In this document: piece by piece, positions 42,862 to 52,477 of the stretch
Layout of the letters: the number at the start of each line of letters is the position of its first letter
Position numbering within the stretch: position 1 is the first letter of the stretch
Origin: Vibrio sp. LaRot3
GTDB taxonomy: Bacteria > Pseudomonadota > Gammaproteobacteria > Enterobacterales > Vibrionaceae
Length of the DNA stretch: 64,000 bases
NCBI RefSeq assembly: GCF_027587025.1
Contig: NZ_JAPPTI010000013.1
Location: forward strand, 20,350 to 84,349
Direction: 5' to 3'
Program-made: the position numbers and the translations under genes
The notes under the pieces: generated by a model
Databases searched by the model: none
What the model was told of the DNA's origin: nothing
The model's input: only the letters and a program-made list of their open reading frames with translations

Positions 42862-44196
42862 TTATCGAGCAGGGTTATGTTCCATTTTCTGCTCAACTTG
42901 CTTAAATGCACGCTGGTACATCAGCCACGCACTCAAGCCTGCAAAAATGTTGCCTGCTAACGCCCCCCAAAATAGCCCTTGTATTCCGCCCAACCATGAG
43001 CCGACCCATAAACACGGTAAAAAGAACATAAATAAGCGCAAAGCCGAGATGGTGAGTGCGGTATAAGATTTACCCAAAGCGTTGTTAATGGAGACCATCA
43101 GCATACAAATGCCAAGCGGCCCCAAGCTCAACGGAACAATCATTAGATGCCAAGTTAGGATCTGTTTTACCTGATCTTCGCTGGTCATTACCGTGGCGAG
43201 AAGATCGCTGGTGAGCCAAGTTAGTGCCGCAATCAAAAGTTGCGAGCCAAGAACAAATTTGCACGCAATAGAAACCAAGCGTCGGATGTCATCCAGTTTT
43301 TGTGCACCTAGCATACGCCCAACCATTGGTGGCATCGACATGGTGAGCGCAAGTACTGACACGATAGCGAAGAATTCATACCGCGAGCCGAGCGCCCACG
43401 CCGCAACCGCTGCCGTACCATAGCTTGCCAATAGCTTAGTTGCGAGCATGGATGAGAGTGGTGGTAGCAATTGGCTAATCATTGCTGGGCCCATAATGTT
43501 GCCAATCGAGCGCAAACTTTTTGCTACGTTGAGATCGCTCCAGTCAAAGCTCATCCAGTGCTTTGCGGTTACCTTTGGTGCGACAACCAAAATACCAATG
43601 CCAAACGCCAAGATGGTAGCAATCGCTGCGCCATTAATTCCCATATCTAAGGTGAAAATAAAAATAGGATCGAGGATAAGGTTAAGTAGGCTGGTGATCA
43701 TCATCATCGTCCCAGGCAACATGGTATTACCATTGGCGCGACATACGCTGTATAAAAAGTAGAGCAAAGCCCCTGTCCATGAGCTGATGAGCCAATAAAT
43801 CCAATAGCTTTCGACAATCGGCAGCACACTTTCTGGTGCGCTCAGTAACAGCAAGATAGGTTCACGAATCAGATATAGCAGAACCCCGAATAACGCGACC
43901 CCGACAGAGCCCATCGCAATCACAAGCCCGCCGAGTTGCTGTGCGTAGCGTGTTTGATCGGCGCCAATGGCTTTTGCAATGACTGCGGTGGTGGCGATAC
44001 CCAAACCGACTTGCAGGCCGATGATGACCATTTGAATCGGTAACGTGAAACCTTGAACCGCGAGTGGAAGCACGCCAAGTTGACCGATAAACGCACTATC
44101 CACAAGTTGAAAACTCATGAGAGAGAGCACGCCAAATAGCATCGGCCATGTCATATTAAACAGCTGTTTACCTAAAGATGTCGTATTCGTTGCCAT
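42862..44196 (-). CDS. MATE-family efflux transporter
   Basis: This 444-residue protein has twelve helices in two six-helix halves. It opens with LGKQLFNMTWPMLFGVLSLMSFQLVDSAFIGQLG; the mid-protein GTYGTAAVAAWALGSRYEFFAI region starts the second half. It is of the DinF/NorM class, which exports cationic drugs in exchange for Na+ or H+. It is monocistronic. Confidence 0.88.
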   Translation of the reverse strand: MATNTTSLGKQLFNMTWPMLFGVLSLMSFQLVDSAFIGQLGVLPLAVQGFTLPIQMVIIGLQVGLGIATTAVIAKAIGADQTRYAQQLGGLVIAMGSVGVALFGVLLYLIREPILLLLSAPESVLPIVESYWIYWLISSWTGALLYFLYSVCRANGNTMLPGTMMMITSLLNLILDPIFIFTLDMGINGAAIATILAFGIGILVVAPKVTAKHWMSFDWSDLNVAKSLRSIGNIMGPAMISQLLPPLSSMLATKLLASYGTAAVAAWALGSRYEFFAIVSVLALTMSMPPMVGRMLGAQKLDDIRRLVSIACKFVLGSQLLIAALTWLTSDLLATVMTSEDQVKQILTWHLMIVPLSLGPLGICMLMVSINNALGKSYTALTISALRLFMFFLPCLWVGSWLGGIQGLFWGALAGNIFAGLSAWLMYQRAFKQVEQKMEHNPAR

Positions 44197-44214
44197 GGAA
44201 ACTTATTTGCTTAG

Positions 44215-44247
44215 AAAACAAAGCCGAGGGTAGTTATACCCTCGGCT
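44215..44247 (-). terminator. terminator of the Kef-type antiporter operon
   Basis: AGCCGAGGGTA/TACCCTCGGCT forms a stem followed by TTTGTTTTC on the minus strand. Confidence 0.75.
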
Positions 44248-44313
44248 AAGATAATTTGAATTGATAATAGTGTAACGGATCACAGAATGAATGCGAGTAA
44301 TATTCGAACAGGC

Positions 44314-46230
44314 TTACTCGTCGAAATCTTCTGCGTATCCTTTCGGTGGCGGTGTCCAGCCTCGTTCATCACTATTATGCTTATCCACTCTGTCCGTTGT
44401 AATCGCGAGCTTGATTTGCTCTTCTAGGTGCATGAATAGCTTGCGATAGTTATTGTCAAAGCGCTCGCCTTCCGAGTCATCCGCCCAAGCTTGGTAAAGC
44501 ATGTCAGATTTCTTATCTTCCACTTTTTTGTAGCTTGATTTTTGTTGTTCAACCAAGAATGGATGATGGCCAAGCTCACGCAGGGCATGAGAGCCGAGCT
44601 CTAAAGCTGAGTGGTAAGTTTCAGATTCAATAATGTCTGCCCCGGCTTGGCGGAGTAAGTAGCCATCCCCGCGGTCAAACGCGCGAACCAGAATTTTCAC
44701 CTTCGGATAAGAGTGCTTAACGTATTTGACTAGCTCCAATGCCGCGTCTCGATTATCAATCGCAATAACAATCATAGATGCTTGTTCTATGCCTGCGGTA
44801 TGAAGTAAATCAGGGCGTGTGGCATCACCAAAATAGGCTTTGGTATTGATCTGCCTTACCACATTAACTTGATCCGCTTGATGATCGAGCACCACTGTTT
44901 TTACGCCATTGGCGACCAATAAACGGTTAACAATTTGACCAAACCGACCAATACCCGCAATGATGACCGTGCCTTGTTCTTCAATCTCATCGGCCTCACC
45001 TTGATTAGAAGCTTGCTGGAAGCGTGGCAAAATCACTTTATCGTAAAGGATAAACAGCCCCGGAGTGAGGAACATCGACAGTGCGACCACCAAGGCCAAG
45101 GTTTGAGCGATCTCTGGAGGAATCACATGTTGCTGAGTGGTAAAGCTCAACAGCACAAAACCAAATTCACCGGCTTGGGCAAGGCTAAGAGTAAACAGCC
45201 AGCGATTGCTGCCCTTAATGCGGAAAATCAGCGCTAAGAGGTAGAGCACAATGCCTTTTAAAATCATTACCCCAAGTGTGAGGCCAATGATTAAGAAGAA
45301 GTCGCCGAATAGAATACCAAAGTTAATTCCCGCCCCAACGGTAATGAAAAACAGCCCGAGCAATAGCCCTTTAAATGGGTCGATGTTGGACTCTAGCTCA
45401 TGGCGGAATTCACTATTGGCAAGAACCACACCAGCGAGGAAAGTACCAAGGGCAGGGGATAAACCAACCAGACTCATCAATGCAGCAATACCAACCACTA
45501 ACATCAAAGCCGTTGCGGTGAATATTTCTCTTAAACCGGAGCTGGCGACAAAGCGAAACAGTGGGCGACTCAAAAAGTGTCCACCAACTACTAAGCCCAC
45601 CACCGATGCGATGATAACCAAGGCATAAGCCCAGCCGGGTAGGCCTGCTACTAAGCTCAACTCTTCATGATGGTTTGCAGCTTCAGCCGCTGCGCTTTGT
45701 GCCTTTTCAACCAGTTCTGGTAAAGCCAATAGTGGGATGAAGGCCAGCATCGGAATGACCGCAATATCTTGGAACAGCAGAACAGAAAAGGCGTTTTGCC
45801 CGCCCTCAGTGCGGCTCAACCCTTTTTCATTAAAGGTCTGCAACACAATCGCGGTGGAAGAGAGCGCGAAAATCAAACCTATGGCTAACGCAATAGTCCA
45901 GACTTGATTAAAGGCCAGCGCGATTCCCATGACCGCTGCGGTGGTTAAGCCGACTTGTAAGCCGCCTAACCCTAATAAGCGGTTTCGCATATTCCATAGC
46001 ATTTTAGGTTCTAATTCTAACCCGACTAGGAACAGCATCATCACCACACCAAACTCAGCAAAGTGCTGAATGGTCGTCGTTTCTTCACCAACTAGGCCAA
46101 TAATAGGCCCAATGACAACACCGGCAATTAGGTAACCTAATACCGAACCGAGCCCAAGACGTTTCGCGATAGGCACCGCGATAACCGCTGCGATGAGATA
46201 GATAAAAGCTTGTAAGAAGTAACTGGTCAT
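44314..46230 (-). CDS. Kef-type K+/H+ antiporter (CPA2, with TrkA-N domain)
   Basis: This 638-residue protein has about twelve helices (1-400), followed by a Rossmann-type TrkA-N/KTN domain (GTVIIAGIGRFGQIVNRLLVANG, about 425-447, and GDATRPDLLHTAGIEQA). A charged C-terminal tail follows. GTFLAGVVLANSEFRHELESNIDPFKGLLLGLFF is the KefC inhibitory-loop region. It is very similar in layout to KefB/KefC, the glutathione-adduct-gated potassium efflux systems that acidify the cytoplasm against electrophiles. It overlaps its ancillary gene by 4 bp. Confidence 0.9.
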   Translation of the reverse strand: MTSYFLQAFIYLIAAVIAVPIAKRLGLGSVLGYLIAGVVIGPIIGLVGEETTTIQHFAEFGVVMMLFLVGLELEPKMLWNMRNRLLGLGGLQVGLTTAAVMGIALAFNQVWTIALAIGLIFALSSTAIVLQTFNEKGLSRTEGGQNAFSVLLFQDIAVIPMLAFIPLLALPELVEKAQSAAAEAANHHEELSLVAGLPGWAYALVIIASVVGLVVGGHFLSRPLFRFVASSGLREIFTATALMLVVGIAALMSLVGLSPALGTFLAGVVLANSEFRHELESNIDPFKGLLLGLFFITVGAGINFGILFGDFFLIIGLTLGVMILKGIVLYLLALIFRIKGSNRWLFTLSLAQAGEFGFVLLSFTTQQHVIPPEIAQTLALVVALSMFLTPGLFILYDKVILPRFQQASNQGEADEIEEQGTVIIAGIGRFGQIVNRLLVANGVKTVVLDHQADQVNVVRQINTKAYFGDATRPDLLHTAGIEQASMIVIAIDNRDAALELVKYVKHSYPKVKILVRAFDRGDGYLLRQAGADIIESETYHSALELGSHALRELGHHPFLVEQQKSSYKKVEDKKSDMLYQAWADDSEGERFDNNYRKLFMHLEEQIKLAITTDRVDKHNSDERGWTPPPKGYAEDFDE

Positions 46231-46850
46231 GCGTTATCTCCTAGAATCAATTGCTCAAGATAAGGGTTGAGCTTTTCGACTTGGTAGGCTCGTTTGTAAT
46301 CGAAGTTATTAGCGACAAGTGCATGCAATAGTTTTTTCCAGTTCTCAACATGGCGCTGAATTCGACCATCCTCTTTGGCCGTTCTTGCGCCAAATAAAGC
46401 CAGAGGCGCCATATAACGCATACCCGTTAATGCTGCCATTTGCTCGATAGGGTGTAACAGTTCGCGAATGGTGAAATGGTTATAGCCTTCAGTTTGATAA
46501 GCGTCTGCTCGACCACCTGCGGTTAATGCACATAAGAAGCGCTTACCTTTTAAGGCGGTTCCTTTACTGCCATACGCAAAGCCATATTCGAGCACCAAAT
46601 CTTGCCATTCTTTCAACATGGCTGGGGTTGAGTACCAATACAGCGGGAACTGAAAAATGATCACATCATGATCGAGTAGGCGCTGCTGCTCTTTGTCTAT
46701 GTTGATGTTGTAACTAGGATACTCTCGGTATAAATCGACTGTGGTGACGCCATCGATAGTTTGTGCGGCTTCAAAAAGAGGTTGATTGACCTCTGAGCGA
46801 TGCTGAGATGGGTGAGCGTATAGAACGAGAACCCTTTTATTATTAGACAT
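46227..46850 (-). CDS. KefF/KefG-type NAD(P)H oxidoreductase (ancillary to the antiporter)
   Basis: This 207-residue flavodoxin-like protein has VLVLYAHPSQHRSEVNQPLFEAA at the FMN site. FQFPLYWYSTPAMLKEWQD and LTAGGRADAYQTEGYNHFTIRELL are the hallmark segments of the NQO1/KefF/KefG family. Its gene overlaps the antiporter start by 4 bp. In E. coli such partners activate the Kef channels and reduce quinones. It is therefore probably a subunit rather than an independent enzyme. Confidence 0.87.
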   Translation of the reverse strand: MSNNKRVLVLYAHPSQHRSEVNQPLFEAAQTIDGVTTVDLYREYPSYNINIDKEQQRLLDHDVIIFQFPLYWYSTPAMLKEWQDLVLEYGFAYGSKGTALKGKRFLCALTAGGRADAYQTEGYNHFTIRELLHPIEQMAALTGMRYMAPLALFGARTAKEDGRIQRHVENWKKLLHALVANNFDYKRAYQVEKLNPYLEQLILGDNA

Positions 46851-46885
46851 TGTGGTTACTTCCTACAGTTATCGATGATATTTAT

Positions 46886-47503
46886 CTAGTTGTTTGATGC
46901 TTTAAATTCAAGTATTTGACGTAAATCCGTGAGGTGTTCAACCACCAAAGACGCTTGGTTTGAAAATGAGTTTTCTCTGCCATGGGTCACTAAACATGAA
47001 GGCATTAGTGCGTTGTTGGCCGCTTGCAAATCGTACAAGTAATCGCCTACATACAGCATCTCGTCAGGCATGATTTGCCATTCATCCACCAACGCCAATA
47101 ATGCATCGGGTGCAGGCTTGGGGGCGTAATGCTCTCGGCTGATGATGCGTTCAATCTCTAATGCGTTGGCCGTTACTTTAGCTCGCGCGGCTTGAGCGCA
47201 ATTGCGAGTAATGATCGCCGTGTATAAGGCGTTATCTGCGATAAAACTTAATAAGTGCTCGCAACCGGGCATCGGGTAAGAGCTTTCTGCATCATCAAGT
47301 TCGTGTTGCAGTATCATCTGTCTTGCGTCAGCTCGTTGATTAGGGCAGCGAATGTTGTCGGCAAAATCGAGAACGTCTTGTTCTAGTGGGCAACCAATTT
47401 GGCTGCGTAACCACTTAAAATCCATATTGGAGCTCACTAAGGTATTGTCTAAATCAAAGACGATGGCTTTGAGCTTATGAAGATTGAGTGGTATCGCAGT
47501 CAT
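46886..47503 (-). CDS. HAD-superfamily hydrolase (phosphoglycolate-phosphatase-like)
   Basis: This 205-residue protein has motif I VFDLDNTLVSS (about 15-25), motif II TAIITRNC, Lys and motif IV in APKPAPDALL...MLYVGDYLYDLQAA. The cap is helical, as in the subfamily IA enzymes. It probably dephosphorylates a small metabolite; the substrate is unknown. It is 35 bp upstream of the KefG-like gene and may be cotranscribed. Confidence 0.83.
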   Translation of the reverse strand: MTAIPLNLHKLKAIVFDLDNTLVSSNMDFKWLRSQIGCPLEQDVLDFADNIRCPNQRADARQMILQHELDDAESSYPMPGCEHLLSFIADNALYTAIITRNCAQAARAKVTANALEIERIISREHYAPKPAPDALLALVDEWQIMPDEMLYVGDYLYDLQAANNALMPSCLVTHGRENSFSNQASLVVEHLTDLRQILEFKASNN

Positions 47504-47533
47504 AGCACTTCCTTGTCTAATGGCGAAACAAAC

Positions 47534-47565
47534 AAAAAGCCCCTTACAGGTGAATGTAAGGGGCT
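47534..47565 (-). terminator. terminator of the membrane-anchored glutaredoxin gene
   Basis: AGCCCCTTACA/TGTAAGGGGCT is an 11-bp stem followed by Ts on the minus strand. Confidence 0.8.
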
Positions 47566-47569
47566 ATCA

Positions 47570-47929
47570 TTAGGCGAACTCTTTTTCTAAGTAAGCGACG
47601 ATATCGGATGATTCATACATCCACTCGACGCCTTGTTCAGACTCTATTCTTAAGCAAGGCACTTTTACTCGGCCTCCGCCAAGTTCGAGTTCTTGGCGAT
47701 GAGTCGCGTTGTTTTTTGCGTCTCTAAGCTCGATATTAACCGATTGACGTTTCATCGCACGGCGAACCTTGACGCAAAAAGGACAAGCATCAAATTGATA
47801 CAGCGCCAGAGATTGCGCTTTGCTATCGACTTGTTGTTGCGCCTCTTGCGAACGCTTAACGCCTCGCGGTGAAAAGACGAAGTTAAGCAGTAGGATGATG
47901 CGGCCTAGAAACCAACGAACAAACTTCAT
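47570..47929 (-). CDS. membrane-anchored glutaredoxin
   Basis: This 119-residue protein has an N-terminal hydrophobic segment (about 6-20) after MKFVRW, then a glutaredoxin domain with CPFC (YQFDACPFCVKVRRAMKR, about 44-61) and KVPCLRI. It ends in a helix (SSDIVAYLEKEFA). It is probably tethered with the thiol domain in the cytoplasm. It is single-copy with its own terminator. Confidence 0.82.
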   Translation of the reverse strand: MKFVRWFLGRIILLLNFVFSPRGVKRSQEAQQQVDSKAQSLALYQFDACPFCVKVRRAMKRQSVNIELRDAKNNATHRQELELGGGRVKVPCLRIESEQGVEWMYESSDIVAYLEKEFA

Positions 47930-47990
47930 TATCTACCTCAAATTAAAGCGATTGTTTTTATTGTAACAACTAAGCAACACTGCACAACAA

Positions 47991-49571
47991 TTAAAACTCG
48001 ATTTTATGCTGTTTAGTAACACTCAGCCCTAATCGCTTCGCCAGCCGAACCAAATTCGCACGATCAACCGATAAACCACGGGCAGCCTCGGCCCAGTTGA
48101 AATCAGCTTGTTTAAGCGCATCGATAATGATTTGGCGTTGATAATCGTCGGTGGCTGTGCGCAAGTTCGTGATTGTCGGTAGAGTATCATCCTGCTTTAA
48201 AACAGGTTTGACGGCTGTTGTGGAAGCGCTGCTTTGCCCTAAGTTCAAATCTTGGCTATGTACCGTTATGGTTGATTTACCCGTTGCACCAGCACGAGCC
48301 TTCAAGGCAGCGCGATTAATGACATGTTCTAACTCACGCACGTTACCCGGCCAGTCGAACAAAGGCAGTTGGATTTGCGCTTCTTTCGCCAATTTAATTT
48401 GGACAATGCCTAGCTTCTTACGTACTTGCTCCAAGAAGTAACCGGCAAGTAGTGTGACATCGTCGCCGCGTTCACGCAGAGGCGGGACTTCAATAGGGTA
48501 AACACTCAATCTATGATAAAGATCCGCTCGGAAGCGGCCTGCTTCAACTTCTTGCTTGAGGTTGCGATTAGTCGCGGCCAATACTCGAACGTTGATGCTT
48601 TGTACGTGATCTTGCCCAACAGGTTGGATTTCATTGTTTTGTAATGCGCGCAGCAATTTGCTTTGCGCCGACAAACTCAACTCACCAATCTCATCGAGAA
48701 ATAGTGTGCCGCCATCGGCTAATGAAAACTTGCCTAGCCGAGAGCGATCCGCTCCAGTAAACGCGCCTTTTACATGACCAAACAGCTCACTTTCTACCAA
48801 ATTCTCCGGTATGGCCGCACAGTTTACGTACACCATAGGTTGCGTGCTTCGGTGAGATTGATGGTGAATGCTACGCGCAACCAACTCTTTACCAACGCCA
48901 GTTTCACCATGGATCAAAATGGTGAAATCTGAGCTAGAAACCACAGAGATATCGGACTTTAGTCCCTGCATTGCCAAGCTTTCACCAATCATTTCACTGT
49001 TTTCTCGCTGCCATGATTGTTGGTTGAGTTCTTCTAATTTCTTCTGCGTGTATTGGGCTTGCTGCTCCAATTGAGAAACCGTAAGAGCAATTTTAAGGTG
49101 CGAAGCGACAATCGCAGAAAGAGCTTCTAGACTTCGATTAGGAATGGCATCAAACATCTGAGGCGACAAACTGTCGAAAGTTAATATCCCTAGTAATTGC
49201 TCAGCATAAATCAGTGGTAACCCCATACAAGAGTGCATAGGTAAGTCACCGTCGTAATCGAGCAATAAGCTATCAAATGGGTCTGGTAACGGGCAGTCGG
49301 CGTCAAATCTTACGGCGGACTTTGCTTGGCAGATTTGTTCAAATCTTGGATGGTCTGCAATGTTGAACCGGCGGCCGAGGGTATCGCGGGTCATACCTTG
49401 TACCGCAAGTGGTACTAAGGTTTCGCCTTGTAAGCTCAGTAGCGCAACACAATCACACTGGATGGATTTTCGAATGGCATCAACCAGTTTGTTGAAACGT
49501 TCGTGTTCGTTATGGCCGCTCGCGAGGCCAACGGTCATATCCAAAAGCGTGGAAATCGAAATATCTTGCAT
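47991..49571 (-). CDS. norR: NorR, nitric-oxide-responsive sigma-54 activator
   Basis: This 526-residue protein has a GAF sensor (about 15-180), an AAA+ domain (about 200-430) with Walker A GETGVGKE, the sigma-54 contact GAFTGA, Walker B GGTLFLDEIGEL and arginine finger region, and a Fis-type C-terminal HTH (NWAEAARGLSVDRANLVRLAKRLGL). The GAF domain carries the residues that bind a mononuclear iron in NorR. It is divergent from hmp. In the intergenic region two GT-N7-AC sites and a sigma-54 promoter can be seen. Confidence 0.93.
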   Translation of the reverse strand: MQDISISTLLDMTVGLASGHNEHERFNKLVDAIRKSIQCDCVALLSLQGETLVPLAVQGMTRDTLGRRFNIADHPRFEQICQAKSAVRFDADCPLPDPFDSLLLDYDGDLPMHSCMGLPLIYAEQLLGILTFDSLSPQMFDAIPNRSLEALSAIVASHLKIALTVSQLEQQAQYTQKKLEELNQQSWQRENSEMIGESLAMQGLKSDISVVSSSDFTILIHGETGVGKELVARSIHHQSHRSTQPMVYVNCAAIPENLVESELFGHVKGAFTGADRSRLGKFSLADGGTLFLDEIGELSLSAQSKLLRALQNNEIQPVGQDHVQSINVRVLAATNRNLKQEVEAGRFRADLYHRLSVYPIEVPPLRERGDDVTLLAGYFLEQVRKKLGIVQIKLAKEAQIQLPLFDWPGNVRELEHVINRAALKARAGATGKSTITVHSQDLNLGQSSASTTAVKPVLKQDDTLPTITNLRTATDDYQRQIIIDALKQADFNWAEAARGLSVDRANLVRLAKRLGLSVTKQHKIEF

Positions 49572-49608
49572 AGCGAGATTCGGTAATGAGTTATTTGACT
49601 ATTTTAGT

Positions 49609-49644
49609 GTCATTTTGACATGAAATAAAGCATGTCTTATTGAC
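49609..49644 (+). promoter_or_regulatory. two NorR enhancer sites
   Basis: GTCATTTTGAC (49609-49619) and GTCTTATTGAC (49634-49644) both match the NorR core GT-N7-AC. Their centres are 25 bp apart. They lie upstream of the sigma-54 promoter, as an enhancer should. Confidence 0.65.
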
Positions 49645-49697
49645 TTATTCTTTGCCGTTAAGTTACTGAAAAGCTGATGATTACTGGTTTTTCTGAG

Positions 49698-49714
49698 TTG
49701 GCACTGTTCCTGCT
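49698..49714 (+). promoter_or_regulatory. sigma-54 promoter of hmp
   Basis: TTGGCAC (GG at 49700-49701) and the GC of TGCT (49712-49713) are spaced GG-N10-GC, as the -24/-12 element requires. The start would be about 12 bp downstream of the -12 element, within the leader of hmp. Confidence 0.7.
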
Positions 49715-49771
49715 ATAGCCAAGATGCTCAAAAGAGCACGATTTAATATAATAATTAGGAGAGATACTCTC

Positions 49772-50926
49772 ATGCTCAACGACCATCACATTTCTGTTGT
49801 GAAAAGTACCATTCCATTGTTAGAAAATGCCGGCCCAGCGCTTACTCAGCACTTTTATCAGCGCATGTTCAGCCATAACCCTGAGCTGAAAGACATTTTT
49901 AATATGACCCACCAGCAAACTGGGCGTCAAAGTGTCGCTTTGTTTGAAGCAGTTGCAGCGTATGCAAAAAACATCGAAAACCTAGCGGCGCTGTCACAGG
50001 CGGTAGAGCGCATTGCTCATAAACATACCAGTTTTAATATCAAAGCTGAGCATTACCAAATTGTGGGCCATCACTTAATTGAAACCCTGCGCGAGCTGGC
50101 AGCAGAGGCGTTCACTCAAGAAGTGGAAGAAGCATGGACAGCGGCTTATCTCTTCCTTGCTGATATTTTTATTCATCGTGAAGGGCAGTTATACCAAGAG
50201 CGTGCCGAGCAACAAGGCGGTTGGCAAGGGCGTCGTGAATTCGTTATCGCCGCGAAAACGGTTGAATCTGAAAAAGTGACCAGCTTTGAGTTGCTGCCAA
50301 GTGATGGTGGCGCTGTAATTGATTTTCTTCCCGGCCAGTATCTGGGTATTGAAGTTAAGCCATCGCTTAGCGAGCATGTGGAAATTCGTCAATACTCACT
50401 TTCTCAAGCGCCAAATGGTCGCAGCTACCGCATTTCAGTTAAGCGTGAGGGTGATCAGCACCAAGGGTTAGTGTCTCACTACTTGCACAAAGAGTTACAA
50501 GTTGGTTCAACACTGAATGTCTACCCGCCAGCGGGTGATTTCTTTTACTCGCCGAGCTCACAGCCATTAGTGCTTATTGCCGCTGGAGTAGGTGCGACCC
50601 CTATCCAAGCGATGGCTCAACAAGCAGCCGCAATGGGTAAGAGCAATGTAACCTATTTATACGCGTGTGAATCTCAGTCGCAACATACCTTCGCTAACGA
50701 GAGCGCGCAATGGATTGAAGCCCATCAATGGCAGCATCAAACATGGTATCAAGACCAACATGGTTTGATGGACTTAAGCTCCGTTGAGTTAGATTCAGAG
50801 CAAGCAGAGGTTTATCTATGTGGCCCGGTAGGCTTTATGGAATCAGTCGTTAAGCAGCTTGAAAATCGTGGTGTTGCCCGCGATCGTATTCATTATGAAG
50901 TTTTTGGTCCTCACGCGTACCTGTAA
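49772..50926 (+). CDS. hmp: nitric oxide dioxygenase (flavohemoglobin)
   Basis: This 384-residue protein has a globin domain (about 1-140; PLLENAGPALTQHFYQRMFSHNPELKDIFN with the proximal His in the IKAEHYQIVGHHLIETL helix). An FAD domain (IRQYSLSQAPNG, about 210) and an NAD domain (LIAAGVGATPIQAMAQ, about 270; CGPVGFMESV, about 355) follow. It converts NO to nitrate using O2 and NADH. ATG 49772 with AGGAGA upstream is chosen over 49724. It is controlled by NorR and sigma-54 as shown. Confidence 0.95.
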   Translation: MLNDHHISVVKSTIPLLENAGPALTQHFYQRMFSHNPELKDIFNMTHQQTGRQSVALFEAVAAYAKNIENLAALSQAVERIAHKHTSFNIKAEHYQIVGHHLIETLRELAAEAFTQEVEEAWTAAYLFLADIFIHREGQLYQERAEQQGGWQGRREFVIAAKTVESEKVTSFELLPSDGGAVIDFLPGQYLGIEVKPSLSEHVEIRQYSLSQAPNGRSYRISVKREGDQHQGLVSHYLHKELQVGSTLNVYPPAGDFFYSPSSQPLVLIAAGVGATPIQAMAQQAAAMGKSNVTYLYACESQSQHTFANESAQWIEAHQWQHQTWYQDQHGLMDLSSVELDSEQAEVYLCGPVGFMESVVKQLENRGVARDRIHYEVFGPHAYL

Positions 50927-50956
50927 TCCACTGTCGGCGTAAAGGCTAATTAGGAC

Positions 50957-50983
50957 AAGGCTCTTTTATAGAGCCTTTTTTAC
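50957..50983 (+). terminator. terminator of hmp
   Basis: AAGGCTC-TTTTATA-GAGCCTT forms a stem followed by a T-run. Confidence 0.75.
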
Positions 50984-51064
50984 ATCTGGTGTTCTGTAAA
51001 GAACAGATGGCGTGCGGTGCTTCTTATACAATTGAGATTCGATATCTGTTGTTGGAAGTAATGC

Positions 51065-52456
51065 GTGCAAGGTTCAATAGAAAGACGACTACTGCTGTTA
51101 TTTATTGTTGCGATGATCATTACGTTGAGCTTAGTGTCAGTTTTTTCGCTGATGGTAGCTCGTTCGGAAGGTCTGCGTGACGAGAAAGAATACAACCTAG
51201 AGCAAGCGGCGCTGGGTATCAGTCTCGTGAAGTTTCAAGTCTCCCATCTTGCCACGCTCGCGAAAGACTATAGCCAATGGGATTCGACCTATCAGTTTGT
51301 CCAGTCACCAACGGACCTTTACAAAGAGCAGCATTTGGATCTCGATTCTCTGATCGTTACTGGCATTCATGGTGCGATGATTCAACGCAGTGATGATGAG
51401 ATCTTGTATGGCGTAAGCCAATTAGCCAACAATGAGAATGCTCAGCTCTGGGAAATGTTTTCGTCCGTTCCAGATTATGGTTTAGAGCGATTCGAAACGG
51501 GCGTGCTCTACTTTAACTCTAAGCTCTATCTTTATGTCAGCTCACCCATTACCGATAACAGTGGCGATTTGAAAGCCAATGGCCGATTAGTGATGCTAAA
51601 AGCGTTAAACGCCAGTTTAACCAGTGAAATCTCCCATATTCTAAGACGTGAGTTTACGATGCATTCGTCTGCGACAGACAACTCTGTGTTTGTGCTGACA
51701 GGGCAAGATAAGTGGCAGTTAAAAGCAGCAAGTACCACTCAGCAAGGGAATGAGCTGATTGGTTATTATCAGATTGTGCATGACAAAGAGGGTATTCTAC
51801 CTATCGATGTCTCAGTAAAAACGCACTACGAAAACGATGGGGTACTGGAGCTAATCTACGAGTGGTTACCTTCTTTAGTGGCATTGATGGTACTGCCTTT
51901 AGTGATGACGTTCTTGCTGCGTAAACACATTACCCGCCCGATCAAAGAGCTGATCAACTGGCTAAACCAAGTCGATGGTTCAATGCTTGCCGAAGAGCTC
52001 AAGCCGTTTAAGCATGCTGACAATGGCGAGATAGGTCATCTGAGCGAAAAGTTCAGTAGTATCTATAACAACTTGTACCAAGAGCACCAATTTAGCCAAC
52101 TGCTGCTTTACTCAATCAGTGACTTTATCTTTACGGTCGATCATCAAGGTAAGATCGATTACTGCAACCCTGCTGCAACTGAGTGGCTGAACGTCAGCGC
52201 TAATATATTGTATGGCCAAAGTTTTGAGTTGTTGTTTGATAACCTATCAGAAGATACACCGTGCCCTTCAAATTGGCTGTACCGCGCAATTGAGTGTGGC
52301 AGTGAGTACAGTGGTATTTCACTCATTAGAAAGTTCAGTAGTCGTGATAAAAGCGAATGGCTTGAGATTCAGGTTAGCCCGATGATTCGCTCTGAAGAAG
52401 AACAAGCGGGTGCGATGATTATCTTACGCGCGAAGCCAGACTACACCGAGGCATAG
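51065..52456 (+). CDS. CHASE4-HAMP-PAS sensor without an output domain
   Basis: This 463-residue protein has TM1 at about residues 8-30. A periplasmic CHASE4-like domain (about 35-270) carries LAKDYSQWDSTYQFV, the W-D motif of that domain. TM2 is at about 272-292, then HAMP (about 290-345, RKHITRPIKELINWL) and a PAS domain (about 355-455, ISDFIFTVDHQGKIDYCNPAATEWL). It stops there, with no GGDEF, EAL, kinase or HTH. It starts at GTG 51065. It may sense a periplasmic signal and act through protein partners, or have lost its effector. Confidence 0.8.
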   Translation: MQGSIERRLLLLFIVAMIITLSLVSVFSLMVARSEGLRDEKEYNLEQAALGISLVKFQVSHLATLAKDYSQWDSTYQFVQSPTDLYKEQHLDLDSLIVTGIHGAMIQRSDDEILYGVSQLANNENAQLWEMFSSVPDYGLERFETGVLYFNSKLYLYVSSPITDNSGDLKANGRLVMLKALNASLTSEISHILRREFTMHSSATDNSVFVLTGQDKWQLKAASTTQQGNELIGYYQIVHDKEGILPIDVSVKTHYENDGVLELIYEWLPSLVALMVLPLVMTFLLRKHITRPIKELINWLNQVDGSMLAEELKPFKHADNGEIGHLSEKFSSIYNNLYQEHQFSQLLLYSISDFIFTVDHQGKIDYCNPAATEWLNVSANILYGQSFELLFDNLSEDTPCPSNWLYRAIECGSEYSGISLIRKFSSRDKSEWLEIQVSPMIRSEEEQAGAMIILRAKPDYTEA

Positions 52457-52477
52457 CGCGGGTAATACCGACGGTAT

